From positions 1 to 31,272 of the forward strand of contig CAJXDR010000032.1 in assembly GCA_913052345.1 (NCBI GenBank): a DNA stretch of 31,272 nt. The letters run 5' to 3'. Made by a program: the position numbers and the translations under genes. Each line of letters opens with the position of its first letter. Positions within the stretch are counted from its first letter, which is position 1. Source of the DNA: UBA4421 sp002470275 (GTDB lineage Bacteria > Pseudomonadota > Gammaproteobacteria > Pseudomonadales > Azotimanducaceae). Positions 1 to 7,969 of the stretch are shown here, piece after piece. The notes below the pieces were generated by a model. That model saw nothing but the letters and a program-made list of their open reading frames with translations. It did no database searches and had not been told where the DNA came from.

Positions 1-2681
1 TCCGGCTCCGGCTCAGGCTGAATCTCGGCGTGAGCCGGGGTGTCCTGTGCTTCTTCGGGTGCCGATAGATTGTCCTCAGCGGTAGGCTCCGGCTTGGCGT
101 CGGCTTCCACAGTGGGCGCGTCTATAGCGTTCTCGATGGCCTCCGCCTGATCTGTGGAAGCCTCTGCTGAATCCTCCGCTGACGAGGTATCGTCAGCCTC
201 ACTACCCATCACGTTTTCCGCGATCTCGTCAGAACTGTCCGAGGGCTCAGCCGTGGGTGCCGCCGGTGGCTCATCGTTCAGAGCGGTTTCCGCCGCCTGA
301 GCCTCTGTTTCCTCGGCTACTGGGTTGGTGGGCAGCTCTGGATTCTCGTCCAGCTCCGTTGCCTGAGTCTGAGACGTGTCATCAGTAGCTAGTGCGCCCG
401 CGTTGCGAGGGTCGTTGCCCGCGCGTCCCCTGGGCTTGGTTTCCTTCTGTGGCGTTGGGGACTCGGCCACGGCCTGTTCAGCAGCGGCAGTTTGGCTTCT
501 TACTTCTGCCGAGGTTTCTTGAGTCTCTAACTTACCCTCTGCCTCGCCCGTGGCTGAGTCCGCTGAGGGTTTCGCGGTGTCCCGCCGCCTCGAAGCAGAT
601 CGGTCTCGTCTCGGCTGACGCTTACTCTGATCTAGGGCCTCAGCCGAGGGCCGGCGTTCTTTTGCTGACGCGGCTGCCACAGGCTCTGCACTTTCGGTCT
701 CAGAGCGCTTTTGACCCTGACGACGATCTTCTCTGCGGGGTTTGCGTCTTTCTTCTTTGCGACTTTCTTCCTTGCGGCTTTGCGCGGGCTTTTTCTGGCC
801 GCTTCGCGACTCGCCTCGCGACTCGCTTCTCGAATCGCGCCGTGTTTCTGCTGCTTCAGATCTTTCGCCACGGGCTTCCGAGCCGTTGCCTCGCTGCTGA
901 TCCTGCTCTTTACGTCTACGATTTCGTCGTTTCCGATCACCTTCTCCCTGTCTAGGTGGGCGCCTTTCTTCTTGTTGCTGTGGGCCGGATCCATCAGAGA
1001 AAAGGCCCGTCCAGAGACGCTTTAAAAAGCTTGGTGCGCTTGGCGCCTCTGCCGGTGGGCTATCCGGTGCCGGCTGAATCGGAGCCTGAATCTGTGCGCT
1101 GACTGCGGCCTTGGGTCTCTCCGAGTGCACGACTTCTTCAGGTGCTGTGGGTTGTTGTGCCTGATTCGCCAGGTTTGACAGAACAAAGCTTGGAATCTCA
1201 CCCTCACCCTCTACGTGGTCACTGCGGAGCCTTTCGACTAGATAGTGAGGGGTCTCCAAATTGGTGTTCGGGATAATGATGATATTGGTGCCTGTTCGTG
1301 ACTCAATGGCAGTCAAATCGTTCCGCTTTTCGTTGAGTAGGAAAGCGCCGATGGCGAGCGGGACCTGAACCCGTACGACGGCACTGCGCTCTTTGAGCGC
1401 TTCTTCTTCCATGACCCGTAAAATGGCGAGCGCTAGGGAGCGCGTATCGCGGATGCGACCCTGGCCATTGCATCTCGGGCATAGGCCGGTGCTGATTTCC
1501 TCTAAGGATGGTCGGAGCCTTTGGCGGCTCATTTCCATGAGTCCAAACCGAGAAATCCGACCGGTTTGAATTCGCGCGCGGTCTGCCTCGAGGGCTGTTC
1601 GCATCCGATTCTCAACGGCACGCTGATTCTTAGGATTCATCATGTCGATGAAATCGATGACAATCAGGCCACCAATGTCGCGAATGCGCAGCTGGCGAGC
1701 GATTTCGTCCGCTGCCTCCAGGTTGGTGTTGAGCGCGGTCTCTTCGATGTCCGAACCCTTGGTGGCTCGTGCGGAGTTAATGTCGATCGAAACTAAGGCT
1801 TCGGTGGGGTCGATAACGATACTGCCACCGGAGGGCAATTTAACCGTATGCTCGAAAGCGGTCTCGATCTGGCTTTCAATTTGGTAGCGGCTGAAGAGCG
1901 GAATGGGATCACTATAGGGCTTGAGCTTTTCGCTATAGCCGGGCATCACCTGGGCGATAAATGAAGAAGCCTCTTCATAGGCGGCTTGTCCCTCAACCAA
2001 TACTTCGCCAACGTCTGATCGCAGGTTGTCCCGAATTGTTCTGAGCACCGCGCTATTCTCCTGGTACAGGAGAGAGGGCGTAGGCTCTGAGGTCTCGGCC
2101 TTCTGGATGGCCTGCCAGAGCTGGAGCAGGTAGTTGAGGTCCCAGTTGAGCTCTTCGGCACTGCGTCCAACGCCGGCGGTTCTTACGATAACGCCCATGC
2201 CTTCAGGAATCTCGATCTGAGCCAGGGCATCTCGCAGTTCATCTCGTTCGTCGCCCTCAATCCGCCGGGAAATTCCCCCAGCCCTCGGATTGTTGGGCAT
2301 GAGCACCATATAGCGACCGGCCAGGCTGAGGAATGTAGTCAGAGCGGCGCCCTTGTTCCCGCGCTCCTCTTTCTCAACCTGAACCATGATCTGTTGGCCT
2401 TCTACCAGCAGATCCTGGATCGGTGCCCGCTGGTTGGCTTTCTTTTTAAAGTAAGTTTTGGAGATTTCTTTGAGCGGAAGGAACCCGTGACGCTCTGACC
2501 CAAAGTCAACAAAGGCCGCTTCCAGGCTGGGTTCGACCCGGGTTATTTTGGCATTATAGATGCTCGCTTTTTTTTGTTCGCGAGATCCGTTTTCGATGTC
2601 TAGGTCGTATAGCTTTTGCCCATCAACGACTGCTATTCGCACTTCCTCTGGCTGATTGGCATTGATTAACATTCGCTTCAT
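1..2681 (-). CDS. rne: Ribonuclease E, C-terminus cut by window edge
   Basis: Endoribonuclease of mRNA decay and rRNA/tRNA processing, and scaffold of the degradosome. Reading back from the ATG at 2681 gives an open frame of 893 codons to the left edge. It begins MKRMLINANQPEEVRIAVVD, followed by the S1 domain. Both catalytic metal aspartates are visible: D300 in SIDINSARAT and D343 in VIDFIDM. The zinc-link CPRCNGQG has C401 and C404. An amphipathic segment near residues 551-562 (SFLKRLWTGLFS) matches the membrane-targeting helix, and is followed by an Arg-rich RNA-binding stretch (about 570-660) and then an acidic Pro/Ala/Glu-rich tail. The start has an AAGGA Shine-Dalgarno sequence. Divergent from rluC, as in E. 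coli. The C-terminal microdomains lie outside the window. Confidence 0.97.
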   Translation of the reverse strand, partial: MKRMLINANQPEEVRIAVVDGQKLYDLDIENGSREQKKASIYNAKITRVEPSLEAAFVDFGSERHGFLPLKEISKTYFKKKANQRAPIQDLLVEGQQIMVQVEKEERGNKGAALTTFLSLAGRYMVLMPNNPRAGGISRRIEGDERDELRDALAQIEIPEGMGVIVRTAGVGRSAEELNWDLNYLLQLWQAIQKAETSEPTPSLLYQENSAVLRTIRDNLRSDVGEVLVEGQAAYEEASSFIAQVMPGYSEKLKPYSDPIPLFSRYQIESQIETAFEHTVKLPSGGSIVIDPTEALVSIDINSARATKGSDIEETALNTNLEAADEIARQLRIRDIGGLIVIDFIDMMNPKNQRAVENRMRTALEADRARIQTGRISRFGLMEMSRQRLRPSLEEISTGLCPRCNGQGRIRDTRSLALAILRVMEEEALKERSAVVRVQVPLAIGAFLLNEKRNDLTAIESRTGTNIIIIPNTNLETPHYLVERLRSDHVEGEGEIPSFVLSNLANQAQQPTAPEEVVHSERPKAAVSAQIQAPIQPAPDSPPAEAPSAPSFLKRLWTGLFSDGSGPQQQEERRPPRQGEGDRKRRNRRRKEQDQQRGNGSEARGERSEAAETRRDSRSESRGESRSGQKKPAQSRKEESRKEERRKPRREDRRQGQKRSETESAEPVAAASAKERRPSAEALDQSKRQPRRDRSASRRRDTAKPSADSATGEAEGKLETQETSAEVRSQTAAAEQAVAESPTPQKETKPRGRAGNDPRNAGALATDDTSQTQATELDENPELPTNPVAEETEAQAAETALNDEPPAAPTAEPSDSSDEIAENVMGSEADDTSSAEDSAEASTDQAEAIENAIDAPTVEADAKPEPTAEDNLSAPEEAQDTPAHAEIQPEPEP
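804..827. repeat. 12-bp tandem duplication in the rne Arg-rich coding region
   Basis: Two adjacent copies of a 12-base unit (TCGCGACTCGCC, then the same with a final T) lie at 804-815 and 816-827 in the part of rne that encodes the Arg/Ser/Glu-rich linker. A diverged third copy follows. A second near-tandem 15-base pair (CTTTCTTCTTTGCGA / CTTTCTTCCTTGCGG) lies just upstream, near 757-786. Being multiples of three, they lengthen the disordered linker without changing frame. Confidence 0.6.
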
Positions 2682-2738
2682 GGCGTCGTGTCCTTTCTTC
2701 TCGGGCAGAATGAGGACAATGACAAAGGGAGGAGGTCA

Positions 2739-2758
2739 TAACGACGCTCACGTCGTTA
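2739..2758 (-). promoter_or_regulatory. Perfect 8-bp hairpin in rne leader, near the RBS
   Basis: TAACGACG, a four-base loop, then CGTCGTTA forms a perfect 8-bp stem, 57 bases upstream of the rne ATG. In the rne message it is the last strong hairpin before the AAGGA ribosome-binding site. It has no U-tract, so it is not an intrinsic terminator. A role in RNase E self-cleavage is inferred from the E. coli precedent, not shown. Confidence 0.5.
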
Positions 2759-2791
2759 GGCAGGAAATGAGGCTGGTACAGTTGCCTAAAG

Positions 2792-2814
2792 CCCTGGGCA
2801 GTTGAGGCCCAGGG
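2792..2814 (-). promoter_or_regulatory. Perfect 8-bp GC-rich hairpin in rne leader
   Basis: CCCTGGGC, a 7-base loop, then GCCCAGGG gives a perfect 8-bp GC-rich stem, upstream of the 2739-2758 hairpin in the rne transcript direction. Together the two form a double stem-loop about 60-130 bases before the start codon. There is no U-run after it. Confidence 0.5.
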
Positions 2815-3370
2815 AAGCTGTCGAGAACCAATAAATTCACCGGCTCTTCGGCATTATTGCTTACGCCTTGATTATGCGTGCGGGCCAATGAGGCCATCAT
2901 GCAGGGGCATAACCGTAGCTACATCTGTCAAGACCAGCTCGGTCCCGAAGCGGATACGAAGTCGGTTTCCGCCTTCCTAATCTCTGGGGCGACTAACTGC
3001 CCCCTACTAGAGCCTGACTCTACCCGGAGGTATGGGGCCCTGTTTCGCTAGCACCGAAGTCTCATCGTAATCTTCGCTGCGATTCCCTTGTCTTTGTTGC
3101 TCAATCTGCAAATTTAAATTGCAGTCAAAATTCTGTTTGCTCTAATCCAAGACAAACCTGCTGATGTCTGTGTACTCGGTTTGACACAGGTCTCGTCTAA
3201 ACCACCCTTGTTTTATTTTTTCGCGCTGGAATCAAGTAAGATTAAAAGCTCCAGCGGGTGGACTGTGGCCTGCACATTTCAAAGTCAGAGCGCGTGCGAG
3301 GCGGTCGGAGTCTAGCAGTGATTGCTAAACCCTTCAAACGATCACTTTTTTTGCATTTGGGGAGTCAATC

Positions 3371-4273
3371 TTGACGGTTCGCTATCTTCTGGTTGAGCAG
3401 GGGGATGATGTCGGGCAACGCATCGACAACTTCCTTATAAGGGCCTTAAAGGGTGTTCCTAAGCAAAAGGTGTATTCCATTCTTAGGCGAGGCGAGGTGC
3501 GTGTGAACGGTAAACGCATTAAACCAACCTACCGTCTGGCGCTGAATGATCGTCTTCGAATTCCGCCCCTGGAAACGCGTGAACACGCAGCTGTGCGATT
3601 CTCCGAGCAGACGGCGGTTCAGCTTGAAGATGCCATTGTCTATGAAGACAGCGATCTGTTGGTGCTGAACAAACCCTTCGGTTTCGCTGTGCATGGCGGC
3701 AGCTCGATTACCGCTGGCGTGGTCGAAATGATGCGCACGATGCGTAACCTTCCGCGTCTTGAATTAGCGCACAGGCTCGACAGGGACACCTCCGGCTGTC
3801 TGCTCATCTGTAAAAAGCGAAGTGTGCTCAAAGAGGCTCAGGCGGCGTTTCGAGAGCGTAGGGTAAAGAAAAAATATGAGTTGATTGTTCAGGGGTGCTG
3901 GGATGTGAAGTGTAAGACAGTCCAATTGCGCCTGCATCGCTATAAGACGGACTGGGGTGAGCGCCGGGTGCGAGTGGATGATGCCGGCAAGGTAGCGAGG
4001 ACGGATTTCGAGATTAGGGAACGGGCGGCCCGCGCCACCTTGCTGGAGGCCTCCTTGCATACGGGCCGGACCCATCAAATCCGAGTCCATACCCAGTCTC
4101 AGAAACATCCAATTTTAGGAGACGACAAATACGCCTTCCCCTCGTCGCCGGCTGCGGCAAGGCTTTGTCTGCACGCCAAGCGTCTTGTTGTGCCCCTAGG
4201 AGACGATAAACTAGATGTTGAAGCACCAATGGAACTCAGCATGCAGGCCATCTGGCGCGAGTATGCAGGCTAG
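3371..4273 (+). CDS. rluC: 23S rRNA pseudouridine synthase RluC
   Basis: Converts uridines of 23S rRNA (955, 2504 and 2580 in E. coli numbering) to pseudouridine. The 300-residue product has an N-terminal S4 RNA-binding domain (about residues 17-62, with QRIDNFL and RGEVRVNGKR) and an RluA-type catalytic domain with the signature HRLDRDTSG. The catalytic aspartate is D139, and there is a GRTHQIRVH motif near the C-terminus. The start is TTG at 3371, preceded by GGGGAG at 7-base spacing; no in-frame ATG fits the family N-terminus. Length is close to the 319 residues of E. coli RluC. Divergent from rne, a conserved arrangement, and convergent with maf 19 bases downstream. Confidence 0.93.
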   Translation: MTVRYLLVEQGDDVGQRIDNFLIRALKGVPKQKVYSILRRGEVRVNGKRIKPTYRLALNDRLRIPPLETREHAAVRFSEQTAVQLEDAIVYEDSDLLVLNKPFGFAVHGGSSITAGVVEMMRTMRNLPRLELAHRLDRDTSGCLLICKKRSVLKEAQAAFRERRVKKKYELIVQGCWDVKCKTVQLRLHRYKTDWGERRVRVDDAGKVARTDFEIRERAARATLLEASLHTGRTHQIRVHTQSQKHPILGDDKYAFPSSPAAARLCLHAKRLVVPLGDDKLDVEAPMELSMQAIWREYAG

Positions 4274-4292
4274 TGCGCGTTCCGATAGCGCA

Positions 4293-4910
4293 CTACTGCC
4301 CGTCAGTAGAAACCTGGAGGCCCAGGACATCCACGCCAAATTCGGCCAGCCTGGTTACCAGGGTGATCATTGGTAGGCCGATCAGGGCGGTAGGATCATC
4401 AGAGGATATTTTCTCGAATAGCGCGATGCCGAGGCTTTCGGCTTTGAACGCGCCGGCCACATCAAGAGGAGTATCTCGAGCTACATAGTGCTCGATCTGC
4501 TCTGCACGCAATGTTCTGAATACGATGTTGGTTTCCACCACATCCAGGCTGCACCTGGTCGCTCCCTCCGCCTCAGTTTGACATAGGCATAGCGCTGAGT
4601 AGAACACGGCAGCGCGCCCCGAGCTTTGGGTGAGCATTTGTCGAGCTGCGTCAGGGCGACCTGGCTTGGTGAGAAGCGCTCCGCCGCATTCGCCCGTCTG
4701 ATCACAGCCGATAACCAATGCTCCGGGATGGGCCTGTGCTACGTGACGAGCCTTCATCTCCGCCAATCGTTTTGCCATGGCAAGGGGCGTCTCTCCTGCT
4801 TGTCGCGCCTCGTCTACTTCGGGTGAGATTTGTGTGTAGGGTAAGGCTAGGGCGTCCAGGGTTGCGGCCCGATAAGGCGATGAGGAACCGAGAATAATTA
4901 AGGTATTCAT
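4293..4910 (-). CDS. maf: Maf/YceF-type nucleotide pyrophosphatase
   Basis: House-cleaning nucleoside triphosphate pyrophosphatase. The sequence resembles the YceF branch, which acts on 7-methyl-GTP in E. coli. The 205-residue product begins MNTLIILGSSSPYR, the family's substrate-loop motif. The likely catalytic aspartate is D70 in VIGCDQ, and AGAFKAESLGIALFE and DPTALIGLP match YceF closely. The frame is open further upstream, to an ATG at 4994, but that extension is unlike any Maf N-terminus, so I place the start at 4910. The Shine-Dalgarno sequence is weak. Divergent from yceD, as in E. coli. The Pseudomonas neighbours gph and sppA are absent here. Confidence 0.9.
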   Translation of the reverse strand: MNTLIILGSSSPYRAATLDALALPYTQISPEVDEARQAGETPLAMAKRLAEMKARHVAQAHPGALVIGCDQTGECGGALLTKPGRPDAARQMLTQSSGRAAVFYSALCLCQTEAEGATRCSLDVVETNIVFRTLRAEQIEHYVARDTPLDVAGAFKAESLGIALFEKISSDDPTALIGLPMITLVTRLAEFGVDVLGLQVSTDGQ

Positions 4911-5026
4911 GGTGACTGCACTGTTGGATACGCGCGAAAGCTTAGGCCATCGATGTCGGTCGAACAATTCCGTAAGATTCCCGAAAAAAATCATAAGCTT
5001 GTTGGTCGATCACGGCCCAATTCGCC

Positions 5027-5055
5027 TTTACAGGAAATATTCAGATACCTATGAT
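5027..5055 (+). promoter_or_regulatory. Sigma70-type promoter for yceD-rpmF-plsX
   Basis: TTTACA at 5027-5032 (5/6 match to the -35 consensus), a 17-base spacer and TATGAT at 5050-5055 (5/6 match to -10). This is the best sigma70-like promoter I found in the window. The expected transcription start, about 7 bases after the -10, falls at 5061-5063, only 2-4 bases before the chosen yceD ATG at 5065. The message would be leaderless or nearly so. Confidence 0.65.
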
Positions 5056-5064
5056 GTCGCCCCC

Positions 5065-5643
5065 ATGAAGGAGCGCCCTAACGCCTCATCAACTTATCGG
5101 GCCCTGGCTCAGAAGCAGGCGGTGGTAGAACGTCGCCTGACGGGTGAGCATCTGCGGCGTTTGGCAGACATCTGTCACCGCGTTGACGATGTTGATGCAC
5201 GGCTGTCCTTCGACCTGGATGATCACGCGCGCGTGGTGGTCGAAGCGGAGGTGATGGCAAGGGTGGCGCTTGAGTGCCAACGCTGCTTGGGCAGTGTGGA
5301 CAGGGCGCTGCCCATCAAGACGCGCGCTTTGATTGCCTTTGACGAGAGTCAGGCCTCGGTCTGGCAGGATCAAGTCGGGGTGACGGAAGAGATCATCGTG
5401 GTGGCTGATAAAGTGCTTGATGTGGCGGAGATTATAGAAGACGAGGTCATCTTGGCCCTGCCGCTCAAAGTCTGCGTGGCGGTTCCTTGCGAGAATGCTC
5501 CGGCGATGATCTACGACGGAGGTCTGCCCGAAGCGAGGGCAGCAGAGCAGCCGCCCGGAGATGTGCAGCGACCTTTCGGGGATTTACGCCGCGTACTGGA
5601 TGGCGCGTTGAATCTGTCGAAAGAAGGCGGTGACGAAGAGTGA
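5065..5643 (+). CDS. yceD: YceD family (DUF177), large-subunit biogenesis protein
   Basis: Member of the YceD/DUF177 family, implicated in 23S rRNA accumulation and almost always found upstream of rpmF. The product is 192 residues (E. coli YceD is 173). Family landmarks are the CQRC pair (C71, C74) after VMARVALE and the acidic motif IIEDEVILALPL. The frame extends upstream to about 4909, but that extra sequence has no family resemblance and overlaps maf. The ATG at 5065 gives the usual N-terminus but has no Shine-Dalgarno sequence; a good promoter ends ten bases before it. First gene of the fatty-acid island. Confidence 0.85.
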   Translation: MKERPNASSTYRALAQKQAVVERRLTGEHLRRLADICHRVDDVDARLSFDLDDHARVVVEAEVMARVALECQRCLGSVDRALPIKTRALIAFDESQASVWQDQVGVTEEIIVVADKVLDVAEIIEDEVILALPLKVCVAVPCENAPAMIYDGGLPEARAAEQPPGDVQRPFGDLRRVLDGALNLSKEGGDEE

Positions 5644-5692
5644 TAAGGTCCTTTATGGCAGTGCGCCTAGGACTGTTGGAATTTGAGATAAG

Positions 5693-5714
5693 CCCTGGGG
5701 TGAACGCCCAAGGG
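5693..5714 (+). promoter_or_regulatory. Small hairpin in rpmF leader
   Basis: CCCTGGG and CCCAAGGG pair with one bulged A around a 7-base loop, 20 bases before the rpmF ATG. The L32 AGAGAG-type ribosome-binding site follows it. It could affect L32 translation, but nothing in the sequence proves this. Confidence 0.3.
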
Positions 5715-5733
5715 TGGACAAAGAGGTAGAGAG

Positions 5734-5910
5734 ATGGCGGTACAAAAAAGTAAGGTGACACGATCTAGGAGAGGGCAGCGTCGTTCACACGATGCGCTTA
5801 ACGGTCCGGCGCTTTCCATAGAGCCCACTTCCGGTGAGACCCACAGACGACACCACGTCAGCGCTGACGGCTACTATCGCGGTCGTCAGGTCATGCCCGA
5901 CAAGAGCTAG
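5734..5910 (+). CDS. rpmF: 50S ribosomal protein L32
   Basis: Small large-subunit protein of 58 residues. It starts MAVQKSKVTRSRRGQRRSHD and ends with the conserved HHVSADGYYRGRQV. It is the cysteine-free form typical of proteobacteria (no zinc ribbon). It lies 90 bases after yceD and before plsX, the invariant gammaproteobacterial order. The GTAGAGAG just before the ATG supplies the ribosome-binding site. Confidence 0.98.
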   Translation: MAVQKSKVTRSRRGQRRSHDALNGPALSIEPTSGETHRRHHVSADGYYRGRQVMPDKS

Positions 5911-5996
5911 CCGCCGGTATTGTTGCCGGCAGACAACGGGATATGGCGGGGTGTATGGAAAACCTGCCGACCTGTCCGGGGCGTTAGTCGAGGCCC

Positions 5997-6977
5997 ATGA
6001 CGTTTCCCCAGAATCGAACGGCGCGCATCGCCGTGGACCTGATGGGCGGGCAAGCTGGATGTGAGGGCAATCTGAGCGCTTGTTCGACCTACCCGAGGCC
6101 CGAAGACCTCATCCTGGTCGGGGATAGGTCCCGATGCCAGTCATCATTGCAAAGTCTCGTTGCGGGCGGTGCAGAGTTCGTTCCATCCGATTCCCCGCTC
6201 CTGGGAGACGAATCTATTTCCCAACTCCTGCGTCATAAGCGCCGCTCTTCGGTCGCTGTGTGCGCCCGCTTGGTCGGCGAGGGTCGAGCCAGCGCCATGG
6301 TCAGTTCTGCCGATACGAAGGCCATCCTGGCCTTTGCACGGTTCAGCATCGGGACGCTCCCTGGCCTGCATCGCCCGGCGATTACAAAACTATTTGGTCA
6401 TGCGGGGGGTAGCTTTCAGATGCTCGATCTGGGGGCAAATGTTCAATGTTCCCCTCGGATGCTGTTCGAATTCGCTCATCTGGGGGCGCGTTTGATGGCG
6501 CTTCATCAGGGTGAGGCACTCGATGCAAAGCTAAGGATCGCGGTGTTGAATATTGGTACGGAGCGGGGTAAGGGGCCCCAATCTCTCAACGCCGCGGCAA
6601 CCCTCTTAAGCCGCTCCGAGCAACTTAATTTCTGCGGTTTTTTGGAGCCCATGGATCTCTTTACCGGCCAAGCAGATGTGGTGGTCTGCGATGGTTTCTC
6701 TGGCAATTTGGTACTCAAGACCATCGAGGGGGTCGCCCACTACCTGGGATCTCAGCTCGCTAACGTATCTGATTCGTCAGGAGACCTGGCTCGGCTAGGC
6801 CATGCTATCAACCCTGAGCTTCACAATGGAGCCCTTCTCGCAGGCATCAATGGTATCGTGGTTAAGAGCCACGGCAGCACCAGTGAAGCTGGATTTGTCC
6901 GGGCGATAGAACAGGCAGGGGCGTATCTTGAAGCGGACTTGGTGCGTTCACTTCGTTCCATGTTCGACGCTGAATAA
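5997..6977 (+). CDS. plsX: Divergent PlsX-family phosphate acyltransferase
   Basis: PlsX converts acyl-ACP and phosphate to acyl-phosphate, the acyl donor for PlsY in phospholipid synthesis. Position (rpmF-plsX-fabD) and overall pattern identify it: LDLGANVQCSPRML, VLNIGTERGKG, VVCDGFSGNLVLKTIEG, VVKSHGS. It is 326 residues, about 20-30 shorter than usual. Several near-invariant motifs are changed: DAMGGD reads D14-LMGG-Q19, SAGNTGA reads S103-SADTK-A, GANVD reads GANVQ150, and the segment before the NPELHNGA motif, which holds the membrane-associating helices in studied PlsX proteins, is shortened (about 252-270). The frame is intact with no stops. A stop codon four codons upstream (TAG, 5985-5987) makes the ATG at 5997 the only early start; it is preceded by a closely spaced GAGG. 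Activity is uncertain. Confidence 0.85.
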   Translation: MTFPQNRTARIAVDLMGGQAGCEGNLSACSTYPRPEDLILVGDRSRCQSSLQSLVAGGAEFVPSDSPLLGDESISQLLRHKRRSSVAVCARLVGEGRASAMVSSADTKAILAFARFSIGTLPGLHRPAITKLFGHAGGSFQMLDLGANVQCSPRMLFEFAHLGARLMALHQGEALDAKLRIAVLNIGTERGKGPQSLNAAATLLSRSEQLNFCGFLEPMDLFTGQADVVVCDGFSGNLVLKTIEGVAHYLGSQLANVSDSSGDLARLGHAINPELHNGALLAGINGIVVKSHGSTSEAGFVRAIEQAGAYLEADLVRSLRSMFDAE

Positions 6978-6997
6978 TTAACGTAGGAGAGAATTTT

Positions 6998-7912
6998 ATG
7001 GGAATGGCGGCTATTTTCCCGGGTCAGGGTGCCCAGAGCGTTGGCATGTTATCAGACTTGGCGACGGTTCATGGCGTGATTGAGGAGCGCTTCGACGAAG
7101 CATCTCAGGTTCTGGGATTTGATTTGTGGGACATGGTGCAGCAGGGCCCTGCCGAGCTCCTGGGTCAAACCGAAAACACCCAGCCGGCCTTGCTCGCGGC
7201 CAGCGTCGCGCTGTGGGAACTTTGGCCCAACGCCATTGAAAACGTGGATGTGCTTTGCGGGCATAGCCTGGGCGAGTATTCGGCCCTGGTCTGCGCTGGG
7301 GCGCTCAGCTTCGGCGACGCGGTAAAACTAGTTCGAATTCGTGGCGAGCTAATGCAGCAGGCGGTGCCCAGTGGTGCTGGCGGCATGGCAGCTATATTGG
7401 GGTTAGATGACGATGTCATTGAACGTTGCTGTGGCGAAGTATCAGGAGAGGTTGGCCCAGCGAACTACAACGCGCCAGGCCAGGTTGTTATTGCTGGCGA
7501 AACTGCGGCCGTTGACGCGGCGATTGAAGCCTGTAGCCAGGCTGGGGCGCGGCGAGCGGTTAGTCTGGACGTGAGCGGTCCCTTTCACTCGGTGCTTATG
7601 AAGCCTGCGGCGACGGCCCTAGACCTGGCGATTTCTGAAATCGAGTTGAACATGCCGATTCGCCCCGTGGTGCAAAATGTTCGCGCAGACATCGCATCGG
7701 ATGTGGTGGGCATTCGGGAGAGATTGGTCGAGCAGCTTTATTCCCCCGTCCGCTGGACGGATTGCGTTCATGGCATGCTTGAACAGGGAGTAGATCAATT
7801 CGTAGAGTGCGGGCCCGGCGGCGTTTTAGCCGGCTTGATAAAGCGTATCTCACGGGCAACGCCTACCCGCAGCCTGCAGAAGCCTGATGATCTTGATCAC
7901 CTTTGTGGTTAG
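6998..7912 (+). CDS. fabD: Malonyl-CoA:ACP transacylase FabD
   Basis: Transfers malonyl from CoA to ACP to supply elongation units for type II fatty acid synthesis in the cytosol. It is 304 residues (E. coli 309). Visible are FPGQGAQ at the N-terminus, the nucleophile serine S90 in GHSLGEYS, the substrate-binding arginine R115 and the catalytic histidine H197 in GPFHS. The start is preceded by AGGAGAG. It follows plsX by 20 bases and precedes fabG; fabH, which sits between plsX and fabD in E. coli, is absent, as in Pseudomonas. Confidence 0.97.
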   Translation: MGMAAIFPGQGAQSVGMLSDLATVHGVIEERFDEASQVLGFDLWDMVQQGPAELLGQTENTQPALLAASVALWELWPNAIENVDVLCGHSLGEYSALVCAGALSFGDAVKLVRIRGELMQQAVPSGAGGMAAILGLDDDVIERCCGEVSGEVGPANYNAPGQVVIAGETAAVDAAIEACSQAGARRAVSLDVSGPFHSVLMKPAATALDLAISEIELNMPIRPVVQNVRADIASDVVGIRERLVEQLYSPVRWTDCVHGMLEQGVDQFVECGPGGVLAGLIKRISRATPTRSLQKPDDLDHLCG

Positions 7913-7969
7913 GTTTCCAGCAGAGCGGCAAGCGTTGTGGCTTGGATTATGGAACCGAAGGGAGCAAAA

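Larger units (their letters stand above)
2682..3370. other. 689-base gene-free divergent region between rne and rluC
   Basis: No convincing ORF or tRNA is present. The region must hold the rne leader (minus strand) and the rluC promoter (plus strand). It contains several perfect inverted repeats: 2739-2758, 2792-2814, 2986-3003 (GGGGC/GCCCC), 3106-3124 (CTGCAA, 7-base centre, TTGCAG) and 3224-3256 (CGCTGGA/TCCAGCG around a TAAGAT). In E. coli the rne message has a structured leader of about 360 nt that mediates autoregulation; the length and hairpins here fit that arrangement, but I cannot align them to it. I found no strong -35/-10 pair on either strand. The best minus-strand candidate is TTGACT 17 bases before a poor ATTGAG, flanking the 3106-3124 palindrome. 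Confidence 0.7.

Noticed and set aside
392..994. ORFs of 100-190 codons on both strands opposite or out of frame with rne
   Set aside because: They are shadows of the Arg/Glu-rich rne coding frame, which I translated without a stop from 2681 to the left edge; their products have no recognisable domains.
1..2681. Possible frameshift in rne, because no single long ORF is obvious here
   Set aside because: Translating codon by codon on the minus strand gives one continuous frame with all RNase E motifs; it is only cut by the window edge.
2682..3370. Small protein gene or tRNA in the rne-rluC gap
   Set aside because: No ORF with a ribosome-binding site and no cloverleaf or CCA-ended structure could be made out.
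4911..4994. Longer maf start at 4994
   Set aside because: The added 28 residues do not resemble the Maf N-terminus, which begins at MNTLIILGSSSPYR.
4909..5064. Longer yceD start at 4909
   Set aside because: It would overlap maf and the promoter at 5027-5055, and the extra residues have no family similarity.
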